From assembly GCA_002279795.1 (NCBI GenBank), contig NCCT01000009.1, forward strand, positions 1-34,105: DNA of 34,105 nt, given 5' to 3'. Below the pieces are notes generated by a model. That model made no database searches and was not told the DNA's origin. It saw only the letters and a list, made by a program, of their open reading frames with translations. Source of the DNA: Hydrogenophilales bacterium 12-61-10 (GTDB lineage Bacteria > Pseudomonadota > Gammaproteobacteria > Burkholderiales > Thiobacillaceae). Of the stretch, positions 8,049 through 17,835 are shown piece by piece. Within the stretch, counting starts at the first letter, position 1; each line of letters starts with the position of its first letter. Both the position numbers and the translations under genes were made by a program.

Positions 8049-8555
8049 ATGGCGCCCATGAAAAAACTCCTGATGTTTGCAATGTGTTTTCCCCTGCTAG
8101 CCCATGCTGAATGGGGAGACGTTGAGCGGGACTTTGAAGCAGACAAGCCCTGGGTGGAGGCCGAGGCACAACTTCCTGCATACCCCACCGCAGAGAACCT
8201 GCTTCCTTTCAGGGTTTCTCCTGTGAGTCGTAACCGCTACTACATCGATTCCACTTCGATTAGCGTTGGGGGAGACGGTGTGATTCGCTATACGGTCGTG
8301 ATCGACGCGGCGGGTGGGGCAAAAAATGTCTCGTTCGAGGGGCTGCGCTGCGAGTCTGGCGAGTATCGCTCGTATGCCCACGGGCATCCTGACGGCACCT
8401 GGTCGAAAGCGCGCAGCGCTGGCTGGGTAGCGATTAAATTCCGTTCTTCGCTCTCGTATCAGAAAGCCTTGTTTGAAGAGCATTTCTGTCCTGATGGCTT
8501 GTCGGTCAGAAATAGTCAGGAAGCCATAACCCGTCTGCGTCAGGCGGCACGATGA
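8049..8555 (+). CDS. CNP1-like family exported protein
   Basis: 168 residues with a signal peptide ([17 protein letters not shown], cleavage after AHA) and a mature domain of the CNP1-like family. That family is named after a neisserial antigen and has no defined function. The mature part has two cysteines (C101, C147) that could form a disulfide in the periplasm. ATG 8049 sits 8 nt after GGAG; ATG 8058 (starting MKKLL) is a reasonable alternative that leaves the signal peptide intact. The TGA overlaps the proB ATG by 4 nt, so it is coupled to proB translation. Confidence 0.82.
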   Translation: MAPMKKLLMFAMCFPLLAHAEWGDVERDFEADKPWVEAEAQLPAYPTAENLLPFRVSPVSRNRYYIDSTSISVGGDGVIRYTVVIDAAGGAKNVSFEGLRCESGEYRSYAHGHPDGTWSKARSAGWVAIKFRSSLSYQKALFEEHFCPDGLSVRNSQEAITRLRQAAR

Positions 8556-9676
8556 ACACTTCGATTGTCAAACAGGCCCGGCGCATTGTCGTCAAGGTGG
8601 GGTCCAGCCTGGTCACCGCGGACGGGCGCGGGCTCGATCATGCTGCGCTGGCACGCTGGGCCGAGCAAATTGCTGCGCTCGCGGCGCAAGGCAAGGAAGT
8701 CGTGCTGGTGTCCTCTGGAGCCATCGCCGAGGGCATTGCGCGGCTGGGGTGGAGCAAACGACCCAAGGCCGTCAATGAATTGCAGGCCGCCGCTGCGGTG
8801 GGTCAGATGGGTCTGGTGCAGGCGTACGAGTCGATTTTCCGCACCCATGGACTGCACGCCGCGCAGGTGCTGCTGACCCACGAAGATCTGGCTGATCGCA
8901 CGCGCTATCTGAATGCGCGTTCCACCCTGCGCACGCTGCTGGAACTGAAAGTGGTGCCAATCATCAACGAAAACGACACAGTGGCCACCGATGAAATCCG
9001 CCTCGGTGACAACGACACGCTGGGCGCGCTGGTGACGAATCTGATCGAAGCGGATTGCCTGATTATTCTGACTGACCAGACCGGTTTGTACACCGCCGAT
9101 CCGCGTCGCGATGTCACTGCAACGCTGGTGAGCGATGCTCATGCAGGCGACCCTGAACTTGAACGCATGGCGGGCGGAGCGGGTAGCAGCGTAGGCACGG
9201 GCGGCATGCTGACCAAGATTCTCGCTGCCAAACGTGCGGCGCGCAGCGGTGCGCACACGGTCATTTGCAGCGGACGCGAGGACAGGGTGTTGTTGCGCCT
9301 GGCTGCAGGAGAGGCGATCGGTAGCCAGCTGGTGGCGCGCCAGGCGCCGCTCGCCGCGCGGCGTCAGTGGCTGGCCGACCATCTGCAGTTGCATGGCGGC
9401 GTGGTGCTGGACGAGGGGGCGGTGCGCGCATTGCGCGATGAAGGCAAGAGCTTGTTGCCGGTCGGCGTGAAAAGCATCGTCGGAGAGTTTGAGCGGGGTG
9501 AAGTGGTGGCTGTGATCGATACCAGCGGACGTGAAATCGCACGCGGGCTGGCTAATTACAGTGCAAGCGAGGCCCGCCGGATCGCGGGTAAGCCGAGCAG
9601 CGCGATCGAGACCGAATTGGGTTATATCGATGAGCCCGAGCTGATCCATCGCGATAATCTGGTGCTGCTGGCATGA
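8552..9676 (+). CDS. proB: Glutamate 5-kinase
   Basis: ProB phosphorylates glutamate to gamma-glutamyl phosphate, the first step of proline synthesis, and is normally feedback-inhibited by proline. The 374-residue protein has the amino-acid kinase fold: VVKVGSS (13-19), [11 protein letters not shown] and INENDTVA (the substrate loop), then [12 protein letters not shown] and [11 protein letters not shown]-terminal PUA domain occupies about residues 280-374, as in E. coli ProB. Start and stop overlap both neighbours by four bases (ATGA). proB often sits next to obgE or proA; here it is between a CNP1-like gene and a CobC-like phosphatase. Confidence 0.97.
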   Translation: MNTSIVKQARRIVVKVGSSLVTADGRGLDHAALARWAEQIAALAAQGKEVVLVSSGAIAEGIARLGWSKRPKAVNELQAAAAVGQMGLVQAYESIFRTHGLHAAQVLLTHEDLADRTRYLNARSTLRTLLELKVVPIINENDTVATDEIRLGDNDTLGALVTNLIEADCLIILTDQTGLYTADPRRDVTATLVSDAHAGDPELERMAGGAGSSVGTGGMLTKILAAKRAARSGAHTVICSGREDRVLLRLAAGEAIGSQLVARQAPLAARRQWLADHLQLHGGVVLDEGAVRALRDEGKSLLPVGVKSIVGEFERGEVVAVIDTSGREIARGLANYSASEARRIAGKPSSAIETELGYIDEPELIHRDNLVLLA

Positions 9677-10269
9677 GCGTGACCCTTGACCTGATGCGCC
9701 ACGGCGAGCCGGTTGGCGGGCGTAAATATCGGGGGCAGATCGACGATCCCTTGTCAGAAAAAGGTTGGGCGCAGATGCGCGCGGCCGTAGGGGATCAGGC
9801 GCCCTGGACGCGCATCGTGTCTTCTCCTTTAATGCGCTGCCGCAGCTTTTCGGAGTCAATAGCCGGGCGTCACAATCTGCCGCTCGCTTTTGACTCCCGG
9901 TTGCAGGAAGTCGGATTTGGGGTGTGGGAAGGCAAGACAGCTGTCGAAATCGAACAGGAGACCCCGGGAACGCTGGCACGATTCAAGGCCGATCCCGTTC
10001 ATGCGCGACCGGAAGGCGCCGAACCGCTGGCGGTCTTTCAGGCACGGGTGGCTGCAGGACTGGAGACCGTGGTGGCCACCAGCCAGGATCAGCATGTGCT
10101 GGTGGTCGGGCATGCCGGCGTAGTGCGCATGGCGCTTGCCTGGGCTCTGCATATTCCCCTGCAATATGCCTACCGGATTGAAGTGGCGAGTGCCTCGTTA
10201 ACCCGCCTGCGCTTCAGTAAAGGTCACGCGAGCCTGATCTTTCATGGCGGAAGTCTGCCAGGGCAGTGA
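9673..10269 (+). CDS. Histidine phosphatase family protein, CobC-like (alpha-ribazole phosphatase?)
   Basis: A 198-residue branch-1 histidine phosphatase. The catalytic motif LMRHGEP has H10 as the phospho-acceptor. SSPLMRC supplies a second arginine (R55), E79 is the likely acid, and GHAGV supplies H147. Size and motifs fit CobC, which dephosphorylates alpha-ribazole 5'-phosphate late in cobalamin assembly. The downstream BtuF-like gene, overlapping by GTGA, supports a cobalamin link. The superfamily is broad (phosphoglycerate mutase, SixA), so the substrate is inferred from context only. Confidence 0.82.
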   Translation: MSVTLDLMRHGEPVGGRKYRGQIDDPLSEKGWAQMRAAVGDQAPWTRIVSSPLMRCRSFSESIAGRHNLPLAFDSRLQEVGFGVWEGKTAVEIEQETPGTLARFKADPVHARPEGAEPLAVFQARVAAGLETVVATSQDQHVLVVGHAGVVRMALAWALHIPLQYAYRIEVASASLTRLRFSKGHASLIFHGGSLPGQ

Positions 10270-11144
10270 CTCGTTCCCTTGTTGCGTGGCTCTGTTTGCT
10301 GTTGGCGTTGCCTACACAGGCAGCGATGATTCGGGTCATTGACGATACAGGGCAAACCCTTGAGTTTTCCCGTCCGCCGCAGCGCATTATTGCGCTTACA
10401 CCACACCTTACAGAGCTCCTGTTTGCCGTTGGCGCGGGTTCGCAGATGGTGGGGGTAGACAGCGCCAGCGACTATCCTCGAGCTGCACTGAAGCTGCCCC
10501 GTGTCGGTGATTACAGCCGGATTGGGTTCGAACGGGTTCTGGCGCTCAAGCCTGATTTGATCGTCGTTTGGATGGACGGCAACCGCGCGGCGGATATTCA
10601 TGGCCTGAAAAAGATGGGCTTGCCGATATTGCAGACCCGAGCTACCCAACTCAGCGACGTCGCGCGCCTGTTACGCTTGCTGGGGCGCGCGACGGGACAG
10701 GGTTTGACGGGGGAGTTGGCTGCACGGGATTTCATTGCACGCCTGACTGCGTTGCAGGCGCCAAGCATGCGGCGCCCTCCGCTCAGGGTGTTTTATCAGG
10801 TGTGGGATCGCCCGCTGATGACGGTGGGCGGAACACACTGGATCAGCGATGCCTTGACGCTATGTGGCGCGCGCAATGTGTTTTCAGACTTGCACGGGCT
10901 GTCTCCGGTTGTTTCGCAAGAAGCGGTGTTGCAGCGTGCGCCCGAGGTGATCGTGAGCGGTAGCGACGGCCCCGACATGCGCGCGCAATGGCAGCGTTTT
11001 CCTGGACTGCCCGCAGTCAGGAACGGAGCGTTTGTACGTCTCAACGCAGATCGGCTACACCGTCCAACGCCACGTCTGGTTGAAGGCGTGGCAAGCTTGT
11101 GCCATGCACTCGAGCCTGCCCTGGATCGATCAAGTCAGCGTTGA
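10266..11144 (+). CDS. Periplasmic cobalamin-binding protein, BtuF-like
   Basis: 292 residues starting at GTG 10266, which overlaps the upstream TGA (GTGA). Residues 1-19 form a signal peptide ([19 protein letters not shown]) with no lipobox, so it should be soluble in the periplasm. The mature protein has the class III metal-chelate binding fold: [19 protein letters not shown], then [20 protein letters not shown], and [10 protein letters not shown] in the second lobe. BtuF delivers cobalamin to BtuCD; siderophore-binding proteins share the fold. No btuC, btuD or TonB-dependent receptor is in the window. Its last 10 bases overlap the 3' end of fur on the other strand. Confidence 0.83.
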   Translation: MTRSLVAWLCLLLALPTQAAMIRVIDDTGQTLEFSRPPQRIIALTPHLTELLFAVGAGSQMVGVDSASDYPRAALKLPRVGDYSRIGFERVLALKPDLIVVWMDGNRAADIHGLKKMGLPILQTRATQLSDVARLLRLLGRATGQGLTGELAARDFIARLTALQAPSMRRPPLRVFYQVWDRPLMTVGGTHWISDALTLCGARNVFSDLHGLSPVVSQEAVLQRAPEVIVSGSDGPDMRAQWQRFPGLPAVRNGAFVRLNADRLHRPTPRLVEGVASLCHALEPALDRSSQR

Positions 11145-11581
11145 CGGGAAGTCGCAGGTTTGCGGTTGGGACAGTTTTCCTTAATGCAGTCAGCGTAAAT
11201 CTGCAGGGAGTGATCGTGGATGGCGAAGCCGCGTTCCTTGGCGATACGATGTTGCCGCTTCTCGATTTCGGCGTCGATAAATTCCTCGACTTTCCCGCAT
11301 TGCAGACAGACCAGATGGTCGTGGTGATCGCCGTGGTTGAGTTCGAATACGGCCTTGTCGCTATCGAAATGGTGGCGCATCAACAGGCCAGCCTGCTCGA
11401 ATTGCGTGAGCACGCGATACACCGTGGCCAGCCCAATGTCCTGGCCGTCGTCGGTAAGCAGGCGATAAACCTCTTCGGCAGTCATATGCCTTTTGTTGCT
11501 TTGCTCGAATAAGTCGAGAATTTTCAGGCGTGGCAGCGTGGCCTTAAGACCGATGTTTTTGAGGTCGGAAGGGTTGCTCAA
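11135..11581 (-). CDS. fur: Ferric uptake regulator Fur
   Basis: 148 residues with a winged-helix DNA-binding half ([23 protein letters not shown] is the recognition helix) and a C-terminal dimerisation and metal half. HHDH (86-89), CLQC (C92, C95) and C132/C137 supply structural zinc and regulatory iron ligands. The start is TTG 11581, with GGAG 6 nt upstream, giving the usual betaproteobacterial N-terminus SNPSDLK; an ATG at 11605 would add an unconserved tail and remove the ribosome-binding site. Fur represses iron uptake genes when iron is replete. It is divergent from bamE, a common arrangement, and converges on btuF with a 10-nt overlap. Confidence 0.95.
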   Translation of the reverse strand: MSNPSDLKNIGLKATLPRLKILDLFEQSNKRHMTAEEVYRLLTDDGQDIGLATVYRVLTQFEQAGLLMRHHFDSDKAVFELNHGDHHDHLVCLQCGKVEEFIDAEIEKRQHRIAKERGFAIHDHSLQIYADCIKENCPNRKPATSRQR

Positions 11582-11607
11582 AGGAGGCTCCAAGAACGGG
11601 AACATGA

Positions 11608-11623
11608 ATACGTTATGATACGT
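11608..11623 (+). promoter_or_regulatory. Direct repeat and -10-like box between fur and bamE
   Basis: ATACGT occurs twice (11608-11613 and 11618-11623), exactly one helical turn apart, with a -10-like TATGAT (11614-11619) between and overlapping the second copy. No convincing -35 is seen on the plus strand. It could be the bamE promoter and a binding site, but it does not resemble a Fur box. Confidence 0.3.
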
Positions 11624-11662
11624 CTTTTAACCCTCCACCCTATCCCTTTCGGCTTCTTGGCT

Positions 11663-12241
11663 ATGCGTCGTTTTCTGTTTTCCATTTTGTTTTTCAGTCT
11701 GCTTGCCGGTTGTTCGGCCATCCAGAAAATTGGCCCTCACCGCATTGACGTGCAGCAGGGGAATGCGCTCGATCCAGAAAGTGTCGCTCGTCTGAAACCA
11801 GGCCTGAGCCGTTCGCAAGTCCGGTTTTTGTTGGGTACGCCATTGGTAGTCGACCCTTTCCACAATGATCGCTGGGACTATGTATACGTGTTTTACGAAG
11901 CGGGAAAACTCGTCGAGCAAAAGCGGATCACCCTGTTTTTTGATGGCGATACGCTTGCACGCATCGAGGGCGATATTCCTGCCACCGTGACTGCGGCTCA
12001 AGCCTCCGACTCCCTTCCGTCGGCAGATGGCAAGTCCATGCCAGCCGCGCAACCGGTTGTAACTGTTCCGGTTTCATCGTCGGCCGAATCGACCTCGACG
12101 TCATCTTCCGCTCCGAGCAGCATCGTCCAACCGTTGCCCAGCCCGAAAAACGCGCCTGAATATGTCGATCCGCGTTTGCCCGCCGAGCCAGGCCTGTCAC
12201 CCGATAGCGGAACGAATGTTTTGCCTGAAAGTCAGCCGTGA
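11663..12241 (+). CDS. bamE: Outer-membrane assembly lipoprotein BamE (SmpA)
   Basis: 192 residues beginning MRRFLF, with a lipoprotein signal and lipobox LLAGC (C17 is the lipidated cysteine). The next about 85 residues are the BamE domain: [12 protein letters not shown], then [17 protein letters not shown] and [10 protein letters not shown]. From about residue 115 the protein continues as a long Ser/Thr/Pro/Ala-rich tail not needed for the fold, so it is longer than E. coli BamE (113 residues). An upstream in-frame start at 11615 would spoil the signal peptide. The stop overlaps the GTG of dapB (GTGA). Confidence 0.94.
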   Translation: MRRFLFSILFFSLLAGCSAIQKIGPHRIDVQQGNALDPESVARLKPGLSRSQVRFLLGTPLVVDPFHNDRWDYVYVFYEAGKLVEQKRITLFFDGDTLARIEGDIPATVTAAQASDSLPSADGKSMPAAQPVVTVPVSSSAESTSTSSSAPSSIVQPLPSPKNAPEYVDPRLPAEPGLSPDSGTNVLPESQP

Positions 12242-13041
12242 CGGTGCAGATTGCGATTGCAGGCGTGTCTGGGCGGATGGGGCGCGCGTTGATTGAGGCG
12301 GTCGCAGCAGACGCGAATTGCGTCCTGCACGCGGCGATAGACCGTCCGGCAAGCCCTTTGCTGGGTGTCGACCCAGGCGCAGCATGGGGGGTGACCAGCA
12401 GCGTGCGGGTAACCGATTTGCCTGCCGATGCCCTGCGAGGTGCGCAAGTGTTGATCGACTTCACCCGCCCGGAAGCAAGCCTGAATTACCTGGATGCGTG
12501 CGTGAATGCCGGCGTGCCCCTCGTCATTGGCACGACGGGATTTGATGACCAGGGCAAGGCCAACATTGCGGTTGCGGCACGTCATATACCTGTTGTTTTT
12601 GCACCGAATATGAGCGTCGGTGTCAACCTCCTGATGAAATTGGCGGAGATTGCGGCGCAAGTGTTGGAGGACGGATACGACATCGAAATCATCGAAGCCC
12701 ATCATCGGCACAAGATTGACGCGCCTTCCGGAACGGCGCTGGGTCTGGGGCAGGCTGTTGCGGGAGCCATCGGCCGTGACCTCGCAAAGTGTGCTGTATT
12801 TGGACGCGAGGGCGTGACGGGTGAGCGTGACCCCCAAACCATTGGTTTTGCCACGGTGCGTGGCGGCGATATCGTGGGGGACCATACGTTGCTTTTTGCG
12901 GGTGTCGGCGAGCGGGTCGAGCTCACGCACAAGGCAAGCAGTCGCGCGACTTTTGCGCAGGGTGCACTGCGCGCAGCCAAATGGCTGCAAGGGCGGGCTC
13001 CTGGCCTGTATGACATGCGCGATGTGCTTAATCTCAAATAA
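12238..13041 (+). CDS. dapB: 4-Hydroxy-tetrahydrodipicolinate reductase
   Basis: DapB makes tetrahydrodipicolinate in the lysine/meso-diaminopimelate pathway, which feeds peptidoglycan. The 267-residue protein has the NAD(P) loop GVSGRMGR (9-16), GTTGF (98-102) and the signature [13 protein letters not shown] (153-165), with catalytic H155 and K159. It starts at GTG 12238 overlapping bamE and precedes a glutaredoxin gene by 18 nt. dapA probably lies near bamC, outside the left edge. Confidence 0.97.
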   Translation: MTVQIAIAGVSGRMGRALIEAVAADANCVLHAAIDRPASPLLGVDPGAAWGVTSSVRVTDLPADALRGAQVLIDFTRPEASLNYLDACVNAGVPLVIGTTGFDDQGKANIAVAARHIPVVFAPNMSVGVNLLMKLAEIAAQVLEDGYDIEIIEAHHRHKIDAPSGTALGLGQAVAGAIGRDLAKCAVFGREGVTGERDPQTIGFATVRGGDIVGDHTLLFAGVGERVELTHKASSRATFAQGALRAAKWLQGRAPGLYDMRDVLNLK

Positions 13042-13059
13042 GTAAACTCAGGAAACGCT

Positions 13060-13314
13060 ATGAACGTCGTCAAGGTATTCAGCACAGGAACATGTCCAAT
13101 TTGCGTCAAGGCCAAAGCTTTTTTGGATAAACGCGGAATCGGATACGACGAAGTTCGTATCGACCTCGATCACGAAGCAATGAAAGAATTTTCCGTGGTT
13201 ACGAATGGTGCGCGCACGGTTCCGCAGATCGTGATCGAAGGGAAATGCATCGGTGGTTTTACCGAATTGACCGAACTCGACATGGATGGTGAACTCGATC
13301 ATCTCCAGCCTTGA
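13060..13314 (+). CDS. Glutaredoxin with CPIC active site
   Basis: 84 residues, a minimal thioredoxin fold. The active site is CPIC (C12, C15), where most class I glutaredoxins have CPYC. TVPQI carries the cis-proline, and GG near residues 66-67 helps bind glutathione. It would reduce disulfides or glutathionylated proteins. It lies between dapB and carA, 18 nt after dapB with a modest ribosome-binding site (GGAAACGCT), so it is probably read from the dapB transcript. Family membership is clear; the exact class (GrxC or other) is not. Confidence 0.9.
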   Translation: MNVVKVFSTGTCPICVKAKAFLDKRGIGYDEVRIDLDHEAMKEFSVVTNGARTVPQIVIEGKCIGGFTELTELDMDGELDHLQP

Positions 13315-13328
13315 ATAACCGTTTGAGG

Positions 13329-13342
13329 ACGCCTGCAGGCGT
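13329..13342. repeat. 14-bp perfect palindrome upstream of the carA promoter
   Basis: ACGCCTGCAGGCGT is a perfect, loop-free palindrome ending 9 nt before the carA -35. It could be a dimeric regulator site. No known consensus was recognised. Confidence 0.45.
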
Positions 13343-13351
13343 TGCCGGACG

Positions 13352-13380
13352 TTGAAGCAGGTGCTCAATTCGGCTACAAT
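13352..13380 (+). promoter_or_regulatory. Sigma70-type promoter for carAB
   Basis: TTGAAG (13352-13357) and TACAAT (13375-13380) are separated by exactly 17 nt, close to the consensus at both hexamers. Transcription would begin near 13387, directly before the leader hairpin. Confidence 0.7.
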
Positions 13381-13390
13381 CTAGGAATTC

Positions 13391-13428
13391 AAATTCAGGC
13401 GGGTTGCGAAAGCGGCCCGCCTGAATTT
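13391..13428 (+). promoter_or_regulatory. Perfect 13-bp hairpin at the 5' end of the carA leader (attenuator candidate)
   Basis: AAATTCAGGCGGG (13391-13403) is exactly complementary to CCCGCCTGAATTT (13416-13428), with a 12-nt loop TTGCGAAAGCGG and only four T residues at the end (13426-13429). It begins about 4 nt after the predicted start of transcription and ends 24 nt before the carA start codon. It may terminate the glutaredoxin transcript, stabilise the carAB mRNA or act as a pyrimidine/arginine attenuator. Confidence 0.6.
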
Positions 13429-13452
13429 TGTCACCTGCTTCCGGAGTCTCAC

Positions 13453-14592
13453 TTGTCACGTAACCAGCCCGCCATCCTTGTTTTAGCTGACGGTTCGGTA
13501 TTTCGCGGCCTCTCAGTTGGTGTCGATGGAACGGCAATCGGCGAAGTGGTGTTCAACACTGCAATGACCGGTTATCAGGAAATTCTCACTGATCCCTCCT
13601 ATTCACGTCAGATCGTTACGTTGACCTACCCGCATGTTGGCAATAGCGGCATCAACACCGAAGACGTCGAAGCTGACCGCATTCACGCTGCGGGACTCGT
13701 CGTGCGTGATGTGCCTCGCCTGCATTCGAATTTTCGCGCAAATCAGTCGCTTCCGGATTATCTGAAAAGTCAGAATATCGTTGCGATTGCGGACATTGAT
13801 ACACGACGCCTGACCCGTGTGCTGCGGGAAAAGGGCGCGCAAAGTGGTTGCATCATGGCGGGCAATGTGGACGAGGCGGCAGCGCTCGAAGCTGCACGGG
13901 GATTTCCAGGATTGGCCGGTATGGACCTGGCGAAGGTGGTCAGCGTGTCGGCCGCATACGACTGGAGCGAAACCGAATGGCGTTTGGGGCGCGGCTACGG
14001 CAATCAGGACGCGCCGCGTTTTCATGTGGTCGCGTTCGATTATGGCGTCAAGCGTAACATCTTGCGCATGCTGGCTGAACGCGGCTGCCGTCTGACTGTG
14101 CTCCCTGCAACCGCTTCTGCGACCGAGGTACTGGCGCTGAAGCCGGATGGCGTGTTCCTGTCCAATGGCCCCGGCGATCCCGAGCCCTGCGATTACGCGA
14201 TCCGTGCAATTGCCGAACTGGTTGCTGCAAAAATCCCGGTCTTCGGCATTTGTCTTGGTCACCAGTTACTCGCGCTTGCTTCGGGCGCCAAGACCGTAAA
14301 AATGAAATTCGGCCATCATGGTGCAAACCACCCGGTCAAGGATCTCGATAGCGGACGGGTGGCGATCACCAGCCAGAACCACGGCTTCGCGGTGGATGCG
14401 TCGACCCTGCCGGCTAATCTGCGCAGCACTCACATTTCACTGTTCGATGGTTCGTTACAGGGCATTGCCCGCACCGATGCGCCGGCATTCAGCTTTCAGG
14501 GCCATCCCGAAGCCAGCCCCGGCCCACACGACGTGAGTTATCTGTTCGACCGATTTATTCAATTGATGGCCGACCACGCCCCGGTATCCTGA
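13453..14592 (+). CDS. carA: Carbamoyl-phosphate synthase small (glutaminase) subunit
   Basis: CarA hydrolyses glutamine and channels ammonia to CarB to make carbamoyl phosphate for pyrimidines and arginine. It has 379 residues, the usual length. The class I amidotransferase triad is visible: C267 in FGICLGHQ, and H351 and E353 in [11 protein letters not shown]. The N-terminal domain carries [19 protein letters not shown]. The start is TTG 13453 with CGGAG (13442-13446) 6 nt upstream; no ATG or GTG in frame gives a sensible N-terminus without reading through the leader hairpin. carB follows after 2 nt. Confidence 0.97.
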   Translation: MSRNQPAILVLADGSVFRGLSVGVDGTAIGEVVFNTAMTGYQEILTDPSYSRQIVTLTYPHVGNSGINTEDVEADRIHAAGLVVRDVPRLHSNFRANQSLPDYLKSQNIVAIADIDTRRLTRVLREKGAQSGCIMAGNVDEAAALEAARGFPGLAGMDLAKVVSVSAAYDWSETEWRLGRGYGNQDAPRFHVVAFDYGVKRNILRMLAERGCRLTVLPATASATEVLALKPDGVFLSNGPGDPEPCDYAIRAIAELVAAKIPVFGICLGHQLLALASGAKTVKMKFGHHGANHPVKDLDSGRVAITSQNHGFAVDASTLPANLRSTHISLFDGSLQGIARTDAPAFSFQGHPEASPGPHDVSYLFDRFIQLMADHAPVS

Positions 14593-14594
14593 CC

Positions 14595-17500
14595 ATGCCT
14601 AAGCGCACAGACCTCAAAAGCATTCTCATCATCGGCGCCGGCCCCATCATCATCGGGCAGGCGTGCGAGTTCGACTACTCCGGCGCACAGGCCTGCAAGG
14701 CCCTGCGCGAAGAGGGTTACAAAGTCATTCTAGTCAACAGCAATCCGGCGACGATCATGACCGACCCGGACATGGCGGACGTCACCTATATCGAGCCGAT
14801 TACCTGGCAGATTGTCGAAAAGATCATCGCCAAGGAGCGCCCCGATGCGCTGCTGCCCACCATGGGGGGGCAAACTGCGCTCAACTGCGCGCTTGATCTG
14901 GCTCGGCATGGCGTGCTGGAGAAATACGCTGTCGAGATGATCGGCGCCTCCAAAGAGGCGATCGACAAGGCTGAGGACCGCGAAAAATTCAAGCATGCAA
15001 TGACCAAGATCGGTCTGAGCTCGGCGCGTTCATCGATTGCGCACAGCATGGAAGAAGCCTTGCAGGTGCAGGCCGCATTGGGTTTTCCGTCGATCATCCG
15101 CCCGTCGTTCACCATGGGGGGCTCTGGCGGCGGCATTGCTTACAACCGCGATGAGTTCATCGCCATTTGTGAACGTGGACTTGAAGCCTCGCCGACCAAG
15201 GAACTGCTGATCGAAGAATCGCTGCTCGGCTGGAAAGAGTACGAGATGGAGGTGGTGCGCGACCGCAATGACAACTGCATCATCATTTGCTCGATCGAGA
15301 ACTTCGACCCGATGGGCGTGCACACGGGCGACTCCATCACCGTCGCCCCGGCGCAGACGCTGACCGACAAGGAATACCAGATCATGCGCAATGCCTCACT
15401 GGCCGTGCTGCGTGAAATTGGCGTCGAGACGGGCGGGTCCAACGTACAGTTCTCTATCAACCCGGTGGACGGTCGCATGGTGGTGATCGAAATGAATCCG
15501 CGGGTATCGCGGTCTTCGGCGCTGGCGTCGAAGGCGACCGGTTTCCCGATCGCCAAGGTGGCTGCCAAGCTGGCGATCGGCTACACGCTCGACGAGTTGC
15601 ATAACGACATCACTGGCGGTGCGACCCCGGCCTCGTTCGAGCCGTCGATCGATTACGTCGTGACCAAGATCCCACGCTTTGCCTTCGAGAAGTTTCCTCA
15701 GGCCGATGACCGCCTGACTACCCAGATGAAATCGGTGGGCGAGGTCATGGCCATTGGCCGCAGCTTCCAGGAGTCATTGCAAAAAGCGTTGCGTGGACTC
15801 GAAGTGGGCGTGGATGGTTTCGACCCAAAGACGACAGATCGTGACGAAATCGAATCCGAGCTGATGTCGCCAGGGCCCGAACGAATCTGGTATGTCGCCG
15901 ACGCTTTCCGCGTTGGCATGACTCAGACCGAGATCTTCGATCACTCGAAAATCGACCCCTGGTTTCTTGATCAGATCCAGCAACTGATCGAGATGGAGAC
16001 CTCGCTTACAGGTCGCGCCTTGTCCGATATCGGGCGTGATGAATTGCGTCAATTGAAGCGCGCCGGCTTCGCTGATCGTCGCCTGGCCAAGCTGCTAAGT
16101 ACCGACCAGCATGCTGTGCGTGCACAACGTGCCGCGCTGGCGATTCATCCGGTCTACAAGCGGGTCGATACCTGCGCGGCCGAATTCGCCACGCAGACTG
16201 CTTACATGTATTCAACGTACGAAGAAGAATGCGAGTCGGCGCCTTCCAATGCAAAAAAAATCATGGTGCTCGGCGGCGGACCGAACCGCATCGGCCAGGG
16301 AATCGAGTTTGATTACTGCTGCGTGCATGCTGCGCTGGCGCTGCGCGAAAATGGTTTCGAAACCATCATGGTCAACTGCAATCCGGAGACCGTTTCAACC
16401 GATTACGACACGTCCGATCGCCTCTATTTCGAGCCGCTGACGCTGGAAGATGTGCTTGAAATCGTGCGTATCGAAAAGCCGTTTGGCGTGATTGTGCAAT
16501 ACGGCGGCCAAACGCCGCTGAAACTGGCGCGTGATCTCGAGCGCAACGGCGTGCCTATCATCGGCACCAGCCCCGACATGATCGATGCTGCGGAAGACCG
16601 CGAGCGTTTCCAGAACATGCTGCATGAACTGGGTTTGAAACAGCCGCCAAACCGCACCGCACGCGACCCTGAGAGCGCGATTCGCATGGCCGAAGAAATT
16701 GGCTATCCGCTGGTAGTGCGCCCCAGCTATGTACTCGGTGGCCGAGCAATGGAAATTGTCCGCGAGGAAGCCGATCTGAGACGCTACATGACCGAGGCGG
16801 TAAAGGTCTCGAACAAATCGCCGGTGCTGCTTGACCGTTTTCTCAGCGATGCGATCGAGGTTGACGTCGACGCCTTGTCGGATGGCGAGCAGGTCGTAAT
16901 TGGCGGCATCATGCAGCATATTGAGCAGGCCGGCGTGCATTCGGGCGACTCTGCATGCTCATTGCCACCTTACAGCCTGTCGGCGGATGTGCAGGATGAA
17001 TTGCGCCGGCAGACCGTCGCAATGGCCAAGGCGCTCAAGGTCGTCGGCCTGATGAACGTCCAGTTTGCGATTCAGGGCGACACCGTGTACGTACTGGAAG
17101 TCAATCCGCGCGCATCGCGCACCGTACCCTATGTCTCGAAGGCGATCGGTGCGCCGCTGGCGAAGATTGCTGCGCGGGCGATGGCCGGCATTTCCCTAAA
17201 GTCGCAAGGCTTTGAAAAGGAAATCATTCCCCCTTATTACTCGGTGAAAGAGGCCGTTTTCCCGTTTCGTAAGTTTCCGGGTGTGGATACCATCCTGGGT
17301 CCGGAGATGAAGTCGACCGGCGAAGTGATGGGTATAGGCGATAATTTTGGCGAGGCTTTTGTCAAGTCGCAGATGGGGGCCAGTTCCGATTTGCCCAAGC
17401 CGGGTGGGCGGGCATTTGTCAGCGTGCGTGCCGGCGATCGAGCTGTGGTCATCGAACTTGCCCAGGCGCTTCGGGATTTGGGCTTTTCGCTGGTCGCGAC

Positions 17501-17801
17501 GCGTGGTACCGCGCAAGCAATAGAGGCGGCCGGCATTTCCGTGTCAGTGATCAACAAGGTCAAGGAAGGTCGCCCGCATATTGTCGACATGATCAAAAAT
17601 GGCGATATCGACTTCATTGTCAACATCGTGGAAGACAAGAAGGCCGTGAAGGACTCTTACACCATCCGTGCTGAAGCCCTGGTGCGACGGGTTGTGTATT
17701 TCACCACCCTTGCAGGGGCGCATGCTGCGTGTATGGGCATGCAGCACGGCAAGGAACTCGAAGTGTATTCCCTGCAGGCGCTGCATCAGCGTTTGCATTG
17801 A
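14595..17801 (+). CDS. carB: Carbamoyl-phosphate synthase large subunit
   Basis: This 1068-residue enzyme has two homologous ATP-grasp halves. The first (about 1-400) makes carboxyphosphate, an oligomerisation domain follows (about 400-550), and the second half (about 550-930) phosphorylates carbamate. Each half opens with a glycine-rich stretch ([17 protein letters not shown] and [15 protein letters not shown]) and has a conserved metal-site stretch ([18 protein letters not shown] and [18 protein letters not shown]). The last about 135 residues form the MGS-like allosteric domain that binds UMP and ornithine in E. coli. Full length, with no lesion seen. Confidence 0.99.
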   Translation: MPKRTDLKSILIIGAGPIIIGQACEFDYSGAQACKALREEGYKVILVNSNPATIMTDPDMADVTYIEPITWQIVEKIIAKERPDALLPTMGGQTALNCALDLARHGVLEKYAVEMIGASKEAIDKAEDREKFKHAMTKIGLSSARSSIAHSMEEALQVQAALGFPSIIRPSFTMGGSGGGIAYNRDEFIAICERGLEASPTKELLIEESLLGWKEYEMEVVRDRNDNCIIICSIENFDPMGVHTGDSITVAPAQTLTDKEYQIMRNASLAVLREIGVETGGSNVQFSINPVDGRMVVIEMNPRVSRSSALASKATGFPIAKVAAKLAIGYTLDELHNDITGGATPASFEPSIDYVVTKIPRFAFEKFPQADDRLTTQMKSVGEVMAIGRSFQESLQKALRGLEVGVDGFDPKTTDRDEIESELMSPGPERIWYVADAFRVGMTQTEIFDHSKIDPWFLDQIQQLIEMETSLTGRALSDIGRDELRQLKRAGFADRRLAKLLSTDQHAVRAQRAALAIHPVYKRVDTCAAEFATQTAYMYSTYEEECESAPSNAKKIMVLGGGPNRIGQGIEFDYCCVHAALALRENGFETIMVNCNPETVSTDYDTSDRLYFEPLTLEDVLEIVRIEKPFGVIVQYGGQTPLKLARDLERNGVPIIGTSPDMIDAAEDRERFQNMLHELGLKQPPNRTARDPESAIRMAEEIGYPLVVRPSYVLGGRAMEIVREEADLRRYMTEAVKVSNKSPVLLDRFLSDAIEVDVDALSDGEQVVIGGIMQHIEQAGVHSGDSACSLPPYSLSADVQDELRRQTVAMAKALKVVGLMNVQFAIQGDTVYVLEVNPRASRTVPYVSKAIGAPLAKIAARAMAGISLKSQGFEKEIIPPYYSVKEAVFPFRKFPGVDTILGPEMKSTGEVMGIGDNFGEAFVKSQMGASSDLPKPGGRAFVSVRAGDRAVVIELAQALRDLGFSLVATRGTAQAIEAAGISVSVINKVKEGRPHIVDMIKNGDIDFIVNIVEDKKAVKDSYTIRAEALVRRVVYFTTLAGAHAACMGMQHGKELEVYSLQALHQRLH

Positions 17802-17835
17802 TTCAAATCAGCACTGAACTGAAAAAGGTAAGCTA

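Noticed and set aside
8540-9979. Long minus-strand open frame (479 codons) opposite proB
   Set aside because: ProB is full length with all motifs on the plus strand; the antisense product is Arg/Gln/His-rich without domain signs.
10266-11144. Cobalamin riboswitch near the BtuF-like gene
   Set aside because: The gene begins inside the upstream coding sequence, leaving no leader where a riboswitch could sit.
11582-11662. Fur box for autoregulation of fur
   Set aside because: No sequence close to the 19-bp GATAATGATAATCATTATC-type consensus was found; only the ATACGT repeat is present.
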